A DNA stretch of 64,000 bases from positions 744,001 to 808,000 of the forward strand of contig JADJMM010000002.1 of NCBI GenBank assembly GCA_016709575.1, read 5' to 3'. Below the pieces are notes generated by a model, which saw nothing but the letters and a program-made list of their open reading frames with translations, did no database searches and was not told the origin of the DNA. Source of the DNA: Sphingobacteriaceae bacterium. GTDB taxonomy: Bacteria; Bacteroidota; Bacteroidia; B-17B0; Aurantibacillaceae. This document shows positions 47,271-57,037 of the stretch, piece by piece; positions within the stretch are counted from its first letter, which is position 1; every line of letters starts with the position of its first letter. The translations under genes were made by a program, and so were the position numbers.

Positions 47271-48359
47271 GTGGGTATATTAAGATTCATACTTGCCTTA
47301 TCCGTAATTGGCGCACATGCCGGTTATATTGGTATACCGCTTCCAGATGGAAAACCTTATGAGGTTTGGGCTATGTATTTAATTGACGGCCGTCAATCTG
47401 TTGCGCTCTTCTATATCATTTCCGGATTTTATATGGCGCTTGTTTTAAACACTAAATACAATCATAATACCCTTAAATTCTATTTCAATAGATTTTTAAG
47501 ATTGTGGCCAACGTATTTTGTTGTTTTAATAATAGCCTGTTTTATTACTCCAACATTTAATAACATAGTTATAGCTCTTAAAGACTGCGATAATTTAACT
47601 AAATCATATGTTTGGTTATGTAATCTTTTCATTTTGGGCACAGATACATTTTGGTACACAAGCATTCATAATTGCAAAATAATGTACGATCCGACTTTTT
47701 TAAGCGCAACGGCTAACGGGTCAACATTCCTAATAAACTCTCCTGTTTTCAGTATTAGCATTGAGATGATATTCTATTTAATGGCTCCTTTCATTCTAAA
47801 GTCACTTAAAAAGACCTGGATTTACTTTATTCTTGGTTTCTTATACTTTTGCTATGTTGTACTTTCAGGTAATTTAAATATCGTTTATCAATATCATCTT
47901 TTTCCTTCGAGCTTTATTTATTTTGGCCTAGGAGCTTTAGCCTGGCACTATTCACAAAAAACAGGTTTTGTTTTAACCGAGAAGCGAATACTTACGGCTT
48001 TATTTGGTTGCCTCGCACTTATGTTTGTCTATAGCTTATTCCAAATGGTAATTATTCTTTGTTTTACTTTTATGGTTCCAATTCTTTTTAACCTGACTAA
48101 ACATAGCAAAATAGATAAAACCATAGGCGAGCTCTCTTATCCACTTTACATAGCGCATTATCCTATACTTACTTATCTTACAAACTCACAGATTCCAAAA
48201 AATACAGTTGGCTTAACCTGCGTAGGTATTACTTTAGGACTTGCCATTTGTTTACACTTTTTTTTAGAGAAGCCTATCGATAAATGGCGTCAAAATTGGC
48301 AAATAAATAATTTTGTTTTCAATTTCTGCAGTATAGTTAGCATCCTTTTGCATTTGTAA
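47271..48359 (+). CDS. Acyltransferase 3 family protein (OafA/YrhL-like)
   Basis: Integral membrane O-acyltransferase that decorates surface glycans. The N-terminus GILRFILALSVIGAHAG contains the conserved His region, then YIISGFYMALVLN and FNRFLRLWPTYFVVL with the family Arg, about ten hydrophobic helices, and YPLYIAHYPI near the end. 362 aa, intact. GTG start at 47271, 12 bases after the Glf-like gene, so the three plus-strand genes from 44331 probably form one operon. Confidence 0.9.
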   Translation: MGILRFILALSVIGAHAGYIGIPLPDGKPYEVWAMYLIDGRQSVALFYIISGFYMALVLNTKYNHNTLKFYFNRFLRLWPTYFVVLIIACFITPTFNNIVIALKDCDNLTKSYVWLCNLFILGTDTFWYTSIHNCKIMYDPTFLSATANGSTFLINSPVFSISIEMIFYLMAPFILKSLKKTWIYFILGFLYFCYVVLSGNLNIVYQYHLFPSSFIYFGLGALAWHYSQKTGFVLTEKRILTALFGCLALMFVYSLFQMVIILCFTFMVPILFNLTKHSKIDKTIGELSYPLYIAHYPILTYLTNSQIPKNTVGLTCVGITLGLAICLHFFLEKPIDKWRQNWQINNFVFNFCSIVSILLHL

Positions 48360-48388
48360 ATCCAAATGAAGAGCAAAAGCTATTACAC

Positions 48389-48976
48389 TTATACGAAATT
48401 TGTTTTTGTTGCTAAGTCAAACATGGCCTTATCTCCACCGCTATTCCCGTAAGCAATAATATTTGAATAATCCACCAAATTATACTTCCGCTTAATGCGA
48501 ACTGCTTTTTCCTCTCTATTACAATTTGGTGTTTTCAATTTACCACTGCTAATACCATTTAAATACTCCAATTCGGTACATAAATAATCAATGCCGTAGC
48601 TTTCACAAAAGGGTTTAATCCAAATATCAAGAGAGGCAGAAACAATACAGATGGTATGATTTTGTGATTTATAGTTTTCTAATTTCTTTGATACGTTCAG
48701 ATTAAAGCCGCTTTCTGCTGATAACTTTTCGATAAATACTTTTCCATGTAGATTAAGCTCTTCTTCCTTTTGTCCCTTAAAATAAAATGCTACTAGCTTT
48801 TCTTTCAGTTTTGCACCATCCATGAGTTTAGCCAAAAATAAAAACACATAAGGAGAAAAAATCAGAAAGCCCAATAAGCCTTTAAAATAACCTTGCGAGA
48901 AAAAAACAAATTGCGGAAAGGTGTCCCGCTTTGTAAGCGTGCCATCAAAATCAAATAAAACAAGGGTTTTACTCAT
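48389..48976 (-). CDS. HAD-IB family phosphatase
   Basis: Haloacid dehalogenase phosphatase of the SerB-like IB subfamily. Motif I is LFDFDGTLTKRDTF, motif II IVSASLDIWI, motif III/IV YGNSGGDKAMFDL. The middle has two hydrophobic stretches (GLLGFLIFSPYVFLFLAK) that may associate with the membrane. The ATG at 48974-48976 overlaps the upstream methyltransferase stop (TAATG), which fixes the start. HAD-IB domains are often linked to UbiA-type prenyltransferases in lipid-linked sugar synthesis, and a UbiA gene is two genes upstream in this operon. About 195 aa, intact. Confidence 0.88.
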   Translation of the reverse strand: MSKTLVLFDFDGTLTKRDTFPQFVFFSQGYFKGLLGFLIFSPYVFLFLAKLMDGAKLKEKLVAFYFKGQKEEELNLHGKVFIEKLSAESGFNLNVSKKLENYKSQNHTICIVSASLDIWIKPFCESYGIDYLCTELEYLNGISSGKLKTPNCNREEKAVRIKRKYNLVDYSNIIAYGNSGGDKAMFDLATKTNFV

Positions 48977-49620
48977 TACTGTTTCTTGCAAATAACAAAA
49001 TAGTGGGCGTAAACAAAAACTGTTTTCTTAAAGCTATTCGTGATTTTAAATCCTGCTTTACTTAACATGTCTTTTGCTTTTGTAAACGAAATTTCTTTTC
49101 CAATTTCACCCGCAAATACCATGTCGTGCATTTTATTACAAACTACTAAAGGTGAGCCGCCATCAATATCCTTAAAAATTAAAACAGCGCCGGGCTTCAT
49201 TTTTTGTTGAAGCTGTTGCATGAATTCAATTTGCTGTTGTGGCGGAATATGATGAAACACATCTATCATATAAACTAAATCGTATTCTTTTATTTCATCA
49301 GGAATAACTTTTCCATCAAACACTTCGAACTTAATACTCTTATTAGTTCTGAATTCTTCGTTTACTTCATTCGCATTCTTCACAAGGCGCTCGTTGATTT
49401 CGATGCCCATTATCTTTTCTACACCAGTATACTTTGCAATTAAAGCACAAAATTGACCGGAACCACATCCAATATCAAAAACAGATTTTTTATCCTTAGC
49501 AAAATCAATTAAATCTATAAACGGACAAATAATAGGCCTGTACTTAATTTTTAATCGGTCAACAAAACCCGCATTAGTGGTTTTTGAAGTTAAGAATTTT
49601 ATAATGTCTGAATTTGTCAT
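48976..49620 (-). CDS. Class I SAM-dependent methyltransferase
   Basis: Small-molecule or glycolipid methyltransferase. SAM-binding motif VFDIGCGSGQFCALIA, then acidic GIEINERLV and the post-motif VYMIDVFHHIPPQQQIEFMQQL. 214 aa, intact. Four-base overlap with the UbiA stop upstream (ATGA) and TAATG overlap with the HAD gene downstream, so it is translated as part of the same operon. Substrate unknown; by context a polyprenyl-linked or cell-surface sugar. Confidence 0.87.
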   Translation of the reverse strand: MTNSDIIKFLTSKTTNAGFVDRLKIKYRPIICPFIDLIDFAKDKKSVFDIGCGSGQFCALIAKYTGVEKIMGIEINERLVKNANEVNEEFRTNKSIKFEVFDGKVIPDEIKEYDLVYMIDVFHHIPPQQQIEFMQQLQQKMKPGAVLIFKDIDGGSPLVVCNKMHDMVFAGEIGKEISFTKAKDMLSKAGFKITNSFKKTVFVYAHYFVICKKQ

Positions 49621-50490
49621 GTTACTTCGTGTAAATTATAAAGGCAAAAAAACAACATCCACAAAATTACTGTGATTTGCAGAAAACGGTCTTTAATTAA
49701 AACTTTAGTTGGTGAACCACTGTTGCCTTCTACTAATGTAATTTGTAAATAACGTAATACGCCCATAATAACGAATACTGTTGAAATGTAAGCGTGACGG
49801 TTTTGAAAACGCAAAGTTATTTCTGGAGAGGTGATGTACAATAAATACGACACGATTAATATACCGCACAAAATACTAATAGCCGAAGAAATAAATTCTA
49901 AATTATATCCCGAAACTGATTTGCGCATTTGCTCTCCTGTTTGCATTTCGAGTAACACATCATCTCTTCGTTTTGCAAAAGAAATAAACAAAGCAATTAA
50001 AAACGTCATAATATATAACCAATGCGAAATTTCAATGCCGGTTACTACTCCACCAGCTGTAACGCGTAACACAAAACCAAGTGAAATAATAAAAATATCA
50101 ATCAATGAGATTTTCTTTAAGCCGAATGAATACATCAAATTCATGCCGAAATAAATACCAATGACGATTCCTAAATTTACATTCAAGAAAAAAAGCCAGA
50201 ACCAAAGAACTCAAAGCTAACAGACAAAACAGGGCTAGAGCAGTTACTTTAGAAATTGTACCTGATGCTAGTGGACGATGCTTTTTTGTTGGATGTAATC
50301 GGTCTTTATCAATGTCCTTATAATCATTGATAATATAAATACTACTGGCGTTTAAACTAAAAGCTAAAAATGCTAAAGCGCAATAAACCAATTTGTCAAT
50401 ATCCAATAAATGTCCGGAAAAAAATAATGGCGCAAAAATGAAAAAGTTTTTCAGCCATTGTTGTACGCGTATAAGTTGTAAATATTTCAT
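49617..50490 (-). CDS. UbiA-family prenyltransferase, DPPR synthase-like (frameshifted)
   Basis: Integral membrane prenyltransferase. The first aspartate-rich motif NDYKDIDKDRLHPTKKHRPLASG (seen as NDYKDIDKDRLHP then KKHRPLASG) has the form used by decaprenyl-phosphate 5-phosphoribosyltransferases; the second region is SFAKRRDDVLLE. Eight or nine helices are visible across the two parts. The frame breaks near 50185 (restored reading reaches VNLGIVIGIYFGMNLMYSFGLKK). Corrected length about 290 aa. ATG overlaps the upstream stop. Predicted to attach phosphoribose to polyprenyl phosphate, the first step to a lipid-linked pentose (family knowledge plus inference). Confidence 0.85.
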
Positions 50491-52119
50491 TATTTTCCTG
50501 CCTCCTTTTGAGCTTTTTCATCCAAATCTACCACATATTGGCCATCCATTCGCAACACTTGTTCATAAGGGATATTCCATTCTTTTGCTTTCTTTTCTAT
50601 TTGGGCAGACCATTCCGGTGAGGCCAAAATTTTTCCTATAGCCGCTTGAATCTTTCTCTCTTTTATTATGCTGTATATTTCCTCATCTGTTTTAGATGTT
50701 ACAAAATATTCATCTAAATATCCCCAACCATAATTAAATTTAACTTTTTTCCGAATAACTTCAATCGTTTCTTTTGTGAACCCAAATTTCTCTAAATCAG
50801 CCAACCGATTTTCACAAACCATTACCTTCTTTATTTTTTTATCATCAAAGAAAATAACCGGCGAATTCTCTTCCACAAATCCAGTGTAAGGTAAAGTTCG
50901 GCCCATAAAAATAGTTGGATCCGGTGAATAATAATTTGGATAATTTACCAAAACCAATGCGCCAAAGGGGTATGTTGATATTGGCTCCAGTCTAATTTAT
51001 TAATTCGCTGATGATAAAGCGTTGTAAAGAACTGGAACATAAAATAGTAGTTAAACAAAACTGCCGAACGTATATCACTCAACTTGTCCGTTAAATAAAA
51101 CACATGAACCATAATTATACAGCTCATCCATGAAGCATACCTATTAATAATTGCCATCCCGTGATTCCAGTTACCCATCGTTGAAATAGTTATGCTAATT
51201 GCTATAATACATAACGGAAGCAAAAGAGAGAGCTCAAGTTTTGTCTTTTTACGAAGAACATTTACAGCTTCCGAAATTAATAGCGGAATATACATCAACA
51301 AAATAATCGGTATAGTAATAATAAGACCTTGATTAAAATCGAAATAAAAACCGCTCACTCTGTTAAGTGTAATAAATTTTGTATCTAAAAATCCGGCATC
51401 TTTAATAAGATTTGTTGTTCCATAATGAATGTAATAAAATAAAGAAGGTAGTAGTGCTATAGAACCTAATAATACAACTTTGATAATATTCCGTTTATTA
51501 ATTCCGTTTTCCAAAATAGTAACAAGGCCAACAAAGCCTAACAATAAAGTTAATGGTTGTGTTTGCATACAAATTAAAGCTAACACAAATAGCGACCAAT
51601 AATATTTCTTATTAAAGAAAAGTATCATTGCTGCCGTAACAAAACAAGCCGTAAACACTTCGGTATGTTGCCAACTTAAATACCAATAGCAAGCACTAAA
51701 ACAAAAGCATAAAGCTGCTAAAATTTGCTTGAAAAAAGAGAAGGGCGTGAAAAATAAAATGAAAATAGAGGTTACTAAAACTAATATTGCATTTGTTTAG
51801 TTTCTTTAAATTCTCCTTTTGATTTTTTAAAATCAGCAATAAGACTCTCTACGTATCCTTTCTTATAAAAATCCTGCCAACTGTGCGCCTTGCTAAACTT
51901 TTCTTTAAAGCTATTTATGTCGTCTAGTGTTACATCCGGACTGAAATGATTCTGATAAGCCTCAGTCATTAGAATGTACTCAAAGCCATCTCCAACTACA
52001 TAAGGATTTGTGAAACTATGAAATGAGCGATATAAATAGATATAGCTGATGAAAACGAGCACAAAAATTTTTGCCAAAAAGTGCCTGCTTATTTTTTGCT
52101 TTAAAAGCTCCATTTTCAT
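50490..52119 (-). CDS. Membrane GT-C-like protein, paralog 1 (frameshifted, internal gap)
   Basis: Hydrophobic protein of the same family as the next upstream gene. After one helix (LAKIFVLVFISYIYLYRSF) it has the periplasmic acidic motif VVGDGFEYILMTEAYQNHFSPD, then about eight helices and a soluble C-terminal segment (KKVMVCENRLADLEKF...WNIPYEQVLRMDAQ-like region). Frame breaks occur near 51785 and near 50950. Compared with paralog 2, about 40 residues between KKSKGEFKET and TNAILVLV are missing, so the gap may be a true deletion. Start chosen at ATG 52117-52119. Probably a glycosyltransferase using polyprenyl-linked sugar; no family hallmark beyond the acidic loop motif. Confidence 0.72.
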
Positions 52120-52187
52120 AAGAGACAAAAGTAATAAAAATGATCGATATAACCCTACGGACGGGGCTTGGGTTTATGTACTGCAGT

Positions 52188-53925
52188 TTAGTCTGAATCT
52201 TCTACTTTCTCTCCTTCGGCAACACTATACTCAGCATCTCTTCGCACCACTTCTTCAACAGGCAAATTCCAGTTTTTAGCTTTTTTCTTCTATTAGTTTC
52301 ATCCAACCGTATGAAGATTCTATCTTTCGTCGAACGGCAGCCAATTTACGTTCACGGATTTTAAAGTAAATTTCTTCGTCTTTAAGGCTGGTCACAAAAT
52401 CAGTTTCATTAATATAGCCCCAGTCATAATTATAGACTACTTTATCTTTTAATTTCGCAAGCTGCTCTTTTGAAATGCCAAAACTTACCAAATCATTCAA
52501 CTTACTTCTATGCACCATTACTTTTTAACCTTCTTCTTCGAAAAATAAATAATAGGAGAGTTTTCGGAAGCAATACGTTATCAGAGGGTGTTCGCCCTGC
52601 GAATATGAATGGGTCCGGGTTATATAATTCAGGATACTTACTTAGCGTCCACTTAGCAAGTGGCGTAAATGCACCTGAGCTCCAATCATATTTATTGAAT
52701 CTTTGATGGTAAATAGTTGTGAAGAATTGTGTGGCGAAAAAATAATTAAACAAAACTGTTTTAAAAGTTAGTTGGAGTTTATCAGATAAATAAAAAACAT
52801 GCATCATCACTACGATACTTGCCCAACTCGCATACCGATTAATAATTGCCATACCATGGTTCCAGTTGCCCATTGTAGAAACAGTTATACTGATACCCAA
52901 AACTGCCAACGGAATAAAAATTGTGAAGTCGAATGATGTTTCCTTCTTTAACATTTTTCTGATTTCTAATCCTATTAGAGGTAAATACATCAATAAAATT
53001 AGAGGTATGGTTAAAATCATACCTTGACTCAAGTCTGTATAAAATCCGGTTACACGATTAATAGTTATGTATTTTGTATCTAAAAATCCCGCCTCATTAA
53101 TCATATTGGTTACTCCAAAATTTATATAATAGTAAATTGGCGGGATGAATGCAATGGCTGATAACAGACCTGTTCTTATAACATTTCTAAAAATTAAATC
53201 CTTTTTGTTTTAATGCAATTAAACAAAACAGGGCTAACAATATAATTAATGGTTGGTTTTGCAAACAAGCTAAGGCCAAAATCACAATTGCCAAATAAGT
53301 TCTTTTATTAAACAACGCAACCATTGAAATTGCAATTAAACTAGCGGTGAACACTTCAGCATGTTGCCATCCTAAATACCAATAACAAGCACTAAAGCAA
53401 AAACATAAAGCCGACAGAATTTGTATAAAAATAGAAAAAGGTAAAAAAGAGAATTACAAAACAAGCTAAAATAACAAAAAACGCATTTGTAAAATAAAAG
53501 GATCGTATAGGGCCGAAGTTTTTAGCAATTATATATGAAGGTAAATTGACTAAGGAATAAAAAAAGAAATGCGCGCAATGCCATTTTTTGTTTTTATTAC
53601 AATCTAAACCCATGGTTCCTTCCTTATATAACTTTTCTGTGTGCTTAAAATACTCGAGCTCCACATCAATAACTTTGGGTGCCATAGGCTTCTCCCAACC
53701 ATGATACTTATGCTATCGTTTTCTAAACGTTTCGAGATCTTTAACGCGCATATCAGGCGTAAAATGATTTTTAAAGGCCTCGGTCATCATTATATATTCG
53801 ATGCCATCCCCTTTTATAAAAGGTTCCTTAAAATCATGAAAACTTCTATTCAAATATAAAATAGCAATTCCAAGAAGAATTAAGCCCTTTACTATTTGGT
53901 ATTTATATTTCAAAATGGCAATCAA
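52188..53925 (-). CDS. Membrane GT-C-like protein, paralog 2 (multiple frame breaks)
   Basis: Tandem paralog of the preceding entry. Shared blocks: first helix and LNRSFHDF, acidic motif IKGDGIEYIMMTEAFKNHFTPD, AGFLDTKYITINRVTGFY, STMGNWNHGMAIINRYASW and YHQRFNKYDWSS. The copy also has LDCNKNKKWHCAHFFFYSLVNLPSYI, the part paralog 1 lacks. It is broken by an in-frame TAG at 53713-53715 and by indels near 53395-53450, 53205, 52530 and 52290. The C-terminus is recovered as AKNWNLPVEEVVRRDAEYS with the stop at 52188. No ATG at the N-terminus; TTG at 53925 or 53913. Errors or decay cannot be separated here. Confidence 0.68.
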
Positions 53926-54031
53926 AAAAAAAGATTTAAAACCCTAAAAATACGCAAAAAACTTGTTTTCTATGGCAAAAGAATTGCCTGATTTCATTAG
54001 CAAAACCCTAACTTAGCGTCATATATACCTG

Positions 54032-54732
54032 TTGGAAAAAATCACCAAAATACTAATCATTTTACCCTGTTTTAACGAAGAGCGAAGTATTGGCAGCATC
54101 TTGCAACAATTAAAAAGCATTAACGTGCCCAATTGTGAACTTATTGCCCTTCCTGTAAATGATGCCTCTACTGATAATACACTTTCTGAAATTAAAAAAC
54201 ACAGTAATCATTATTTAGACTTACCAATAAACTTAGGTATTGGCGGTGCTGTGCAAAGCGGATTAAAATACGCACACCAACATAATTTTGATATTGCTGT
54301 GCAAATGGATGGCGACGGACAACACCCGCCATTAGAATTAATAAAAATTATTACTCCTATTTTAAATAACGATGCCGATGTTTGCATTGGTTCCCGTTTC
54401 ATTGATAAAGAAGGTTTTCAATCGAGTTTTTTAAGAAGAGCAGGGATTAAGTTTTTGAGTGCTTTAATAAAATTACGTTGCGGACAAACCGTTTTAGATT
54501 GCACATCGGGTTATCGTGCTTTTAATAAAAAAGCGATTGAAGAATGTGTAAAGTATTATCCCAAAAAATATCCTGAACCGGAATCCGCTTTACATTTAAT
54601 TAAAAAAGGAATTCGTGTAAAAGAAACGCCTGTTATTATGGAAGCCCGTGATGGGGGACTTCTTCCATTAGTGGTTTTAGAAGCATTTATTATATGCTTA
54701 AAGTTTCGTTGGCAATTTTAATGGTAAAATAG
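54032..54732 (+). CDS. Glycosyltransferase family 2, DPM1-like (frameshifted C-terminus)
   Basis: GT-A enzyme of the dolichol-phosphate mannose synthase type: IILPCFNEERSIGSILQQL, LPVNDASTDNTLSEI, LGIGGAVQSGLKYA and the DxD-like VQMDGDGQHPPLEL. SRFIDKEGFQSSFLRRAGIKF and DCTSGYRAFNKKAIEE continue the family pattern. A G5 run at 54655-54659 (G6 expected) shifts the frame; corrected, the tail reads TSSISGFRSIYYMLKVSLAILMVK and ends at the TAG at 54730-54732, directly next to the convergent radical SAM gene. TTG start at 54032. Likely makes a polyprenyl-phospho-sugar for the membrane transferases nearby (inference). Confidence 0.88.
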
Positions 54733-55833
54733 TTATTGATTTAAAGCCATTATTGATTTAGCAATTTTTGGCCACAATGCCGGTGTTCTAAAAATAGCCG
54801 GACTAATAAAACAGTGATGATAACATCCTTCACACTCTTTTACCTTACCAACCGTAGATCTAAACTTACTTCCATTATCTGAAAACCATATTTTTGATAC
54901 GTCGAAATCATTTTCTCTCACATTTCCTAAAACATCTTCCCTCATTTCACACCCCGCTATATTACCAGACGGATACATTACCATAGTTTCTCTTCCTCCA
55001 CTACACGTAATTTCTGTTTTTTTTGTGGAACTGATTTTTTTAATCAAGTCGCGTTGGACGTTTTCCTTAGCTCGGATAATTTTATCGGTTAGGTTTAAAC
55101 TGTGAGAAGAGTGGTCCATTAACCATTGCCTGTCTCTATCTACAACTTTATCATAAATACCAATGCACTGTTCATCCTTAGTGTCTGGATTAATAGGGTT
55201 TCCTCGTACTAAAATTGGCTTAAGTAAATCTATTGGTAAATTATTTCTTACCCACAGAGCTGAATTTTCTACTTTATCAATATTTAAACCATGAACAACC
55301 ATTCCAATCGCAATTCTTAAGTTAGGATAAGTCTTTTTTAGCTTATGTAATTCGTTGATGGTATTCACTACTTTATCAAATAAGCCTTTTAATTTTCTAT
55401 ACTCATCGTGTTCTTCACCTAAACCATCTAACGATATTCCAATAGTTATTTGTTGGCCCTTACATTTCTTTAGCATTGTTTCCACCTGCGCAATAATCCT
55501 TTCAGTTGCGTAACCCAACATACAAAAGGTCATATTGCCTGGTCGGCAATACTTATAATATTCGTATACAATCTCTGGTAAATCTTTTCTTAGTTCAGGG
55601 CTACCGCCGGTGAATGTTACTTGAAATAAAGGTCCTAGTGATTTAGCCACTTTTGAATGCTCTTGAACTGAAAGTTCTAAATTCTTTTCAGTGTTTAATT
55701 CTTCCCAATAAAAACAATGATCGCACGCAGCATTACAACTATTAGTTACAAAGTTCAGCAAGTAAATCGGTTTTTGTACGCCAGGCGAAAATAATTTTTT
55801 ACCTGAAGTTACTTTATTTATAAAATTTCCCAT
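54733..55833 (-). CDS. Radical SAM/SPASM domain protein
   Basis: Radical S-adenosylmethionine enzyme. The cluster motif CNAACDHCFYW (CxxxCxxC) is near residue 33, and VTFTGGSPELRKDL follows. The C-terminal Cys motifs CSGGRETMVMYPSGNIAGCEM and ECEGCYHHCF are of SPASM/Twitch type, binding auxiliary Fe-S clusters. 366 aa, intact. Its ATG overlaps the upstream glycosyltransferase stop (TAATG). Substrate unknown; similar proteins in polysaccharide loci may modify a sugar, lipid or peptide. Confidence 0.9.
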   Translation of the reverse strand: MGNFINKVTSGKKLFSPGVQKPIYLLNFVTNSCNAACDHCFYWEELNTEKNLELSVQEHSKVAKSLGPLFQVTFTGGSPELRKDLPEIVYEYYKYCRPGNMTFCMLGYATERIIAQVETMLKKCKGQQITIGISLDGLGEEHDEYRKLKGLFDKVVNTINELHKLKKTYPNLRIAIGMVVHGLNIDKVENSALWVRNNLPIDLLKPILVRGNPINPDTKDEQCIGIYDKVVDRDRQWLMDHSSHSLNLTDKIIRAKENVQRDLIKKISSTKKTEITCSGGRETMVMYPSGNIAGCEMREDVLGNVRENDFDVSKIWFSDNGSKFRSTVGKVKECEGCYHHCFISPAIFRTPALWPKIAKSIMALNQ

Positions 55834-56879
55834 TACTTTGTTACGTTAGTGATTATTGATAATTTTTCGTTGCTACGATTAAATATTTTGTTCATTATTT
55901 TATATTTAAATATGGCATGGGTCACACAAGTAAATCGGACCAGGTCCAAAATAAACATTAATCCAAGCGCTTCTATAAAAAATAATATCCCACCATTAAT
56001 AATAAAGAAATAACTTAGTTGTGCTCTGCAAAAAAACCAAGAGGCTAAAAACATAATGGCAGCATACCAAAAATAAACACTCAGAAAGCCGAATCCAAAA
56101 CTAAAAACAGAGAGAGTTCCAAAAATCACAGCCATCATATCAGCGATTTGCGCATGTCTATTGTCAGACAAAGAAACTTTATTTGTAAAGCTATTTTTTA
56201 TTGCCGTTACACCTTTCTAAAATCATTTTTTTATTATTCCGGAAACACTATACGGATTTCGGTGTTGACCATTTGCTGACTTAACTGCCAGAACTTTAAA
56301 ATTGTTTTTTGTTAAGCGTATGCCGAATTCCTGATCTTCGCCGTTAGCACCCTTAAATTTTATATCAAAACCATTCAACTTAGAAAACGCAACCGCGTCT
56401 ACTGCTGCTATAGCGGTCCAAAAATCATTTCTAATGCCGTTGCTATTTCTGTCGTAAATATGACGGATGTATAACTGCTTATACTTTTGAGCAAAGGATA
56501 AATTATTCAGATTACTTGAATAATTTCCAATTGTAGCATCACAACTCTTGCTTATTATTGGCTGCACCAACCTTTCTATACAAGGTGTTTCTACAATCAC
56601 ATCGCTATCAATAAATACAAGGATGCCATTACTAAATCCTTTTGCGCCTTCGTTACGTGCATAAGCTGCACTTTTAGAGTCGGTTCTTTTGATTAAAGCT
56701 ATTGGATAATTTTTTAATAGTATTTCCAGATTGGAATTTTCTTCATTGTCTACAACCACTAATTCCCAAGATTTGCAAAAGGCTATGGCCTTAAGAATAG
56801 CATCCACGCAATCACAAATTGTGTTACTTGAGTTATACACAGGCACAACTATTCTTATATCTGAAGCTGGTAAATTCAT
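55833..56879 (-). CDS. Glycosyltransferase family 2 with C-terminal membrane helices (frameshifted)
   Basis: GT-A domain at the N-terminus: DIRIVVPVYNSSNTICDCVD, VVVDNEENSNLE, YARNEGAKGFSNGILVFIDSDVIVE with the DxD motif, and GEDQEFGIRL. The reading ends SVSGIIKK at 56223. Two indels (one extra A in the A7 run and one missing A after AGAAA) would join it to KGVTAIKNSFTNKVSLSDNRHAQ and a segment of three hydrophobic helices. This layout, a GT domain ending in a KGVTAIKN-like linker and helices, is known in such enzymes, so I treat both parts as one gene of about 348 aa. The hydrophobic part alone (55833-56171) could be read as a separate protein if this is wrong. Confidence 0.78.
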
Positions 56880-56889
56880 TGTTCCTTTC

Positions 56890-57028
56890 GGTACACTTAA
56901 AGATACTCAAAAAAGTTGAGATTATTGGGACACTTAATGGAGGCGCTTCTTCCATTAGTGGTTTTAGAAGTATTAACTTTATGCTAAAAGTAAGTTTGGC
57001 GATTTTGACTTTGAGAGTAAAGAACTAA
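56890..57028 (+). pseudogene. 3' remnant of a DPM1-like GT2 gene
   Basis: The last part of this stretch encodes GGASSISGFRSINFMLKVSLAILTLRVKN, matching the corrected tail of the GT2 at 54032-54732 (TSSISGFRSIYYMLKVSLAILMVK), with near-identical DNA in the CTTCTTCCATTAGTGG segment. No upstream part of a GT2 gene remains, since the sequence before it belongs to the divergent glycosyltransferase gene. It is therefore a truncated 3' end in direct orientation to the complete copy, about 2.2 kb away. Confidence 0.72.
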
Positions 57029-57037
57029 TTCTTTTAA

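Noticed and set aside
52129..52187. A tRNA or small RNA between the two membrane paralogs
   Set aside because: The gap of about 60 bases has no cloverleaf arms or clear hairpin and T-run.
14227..53715. Reassignment of TAG as a sense codon, suggested by in-frame TAG in ispG and paralog 2
   Set aside because: TAG terminates ordinary genes here (for example CoA-transferase subunit B), and many other genes have unrelated indel breaks, so errors explain both.
56819..57028. A 69-residue open frame covering the region between the GT2 start and the lipoprotein gene
   Set aside because: Its first half overlaps the opposite-strand GT2 gene and is not protein-like; only the last 30 or so residues match a GT2 tail, so it is annotated as a pseudogene remnant, not a gene.
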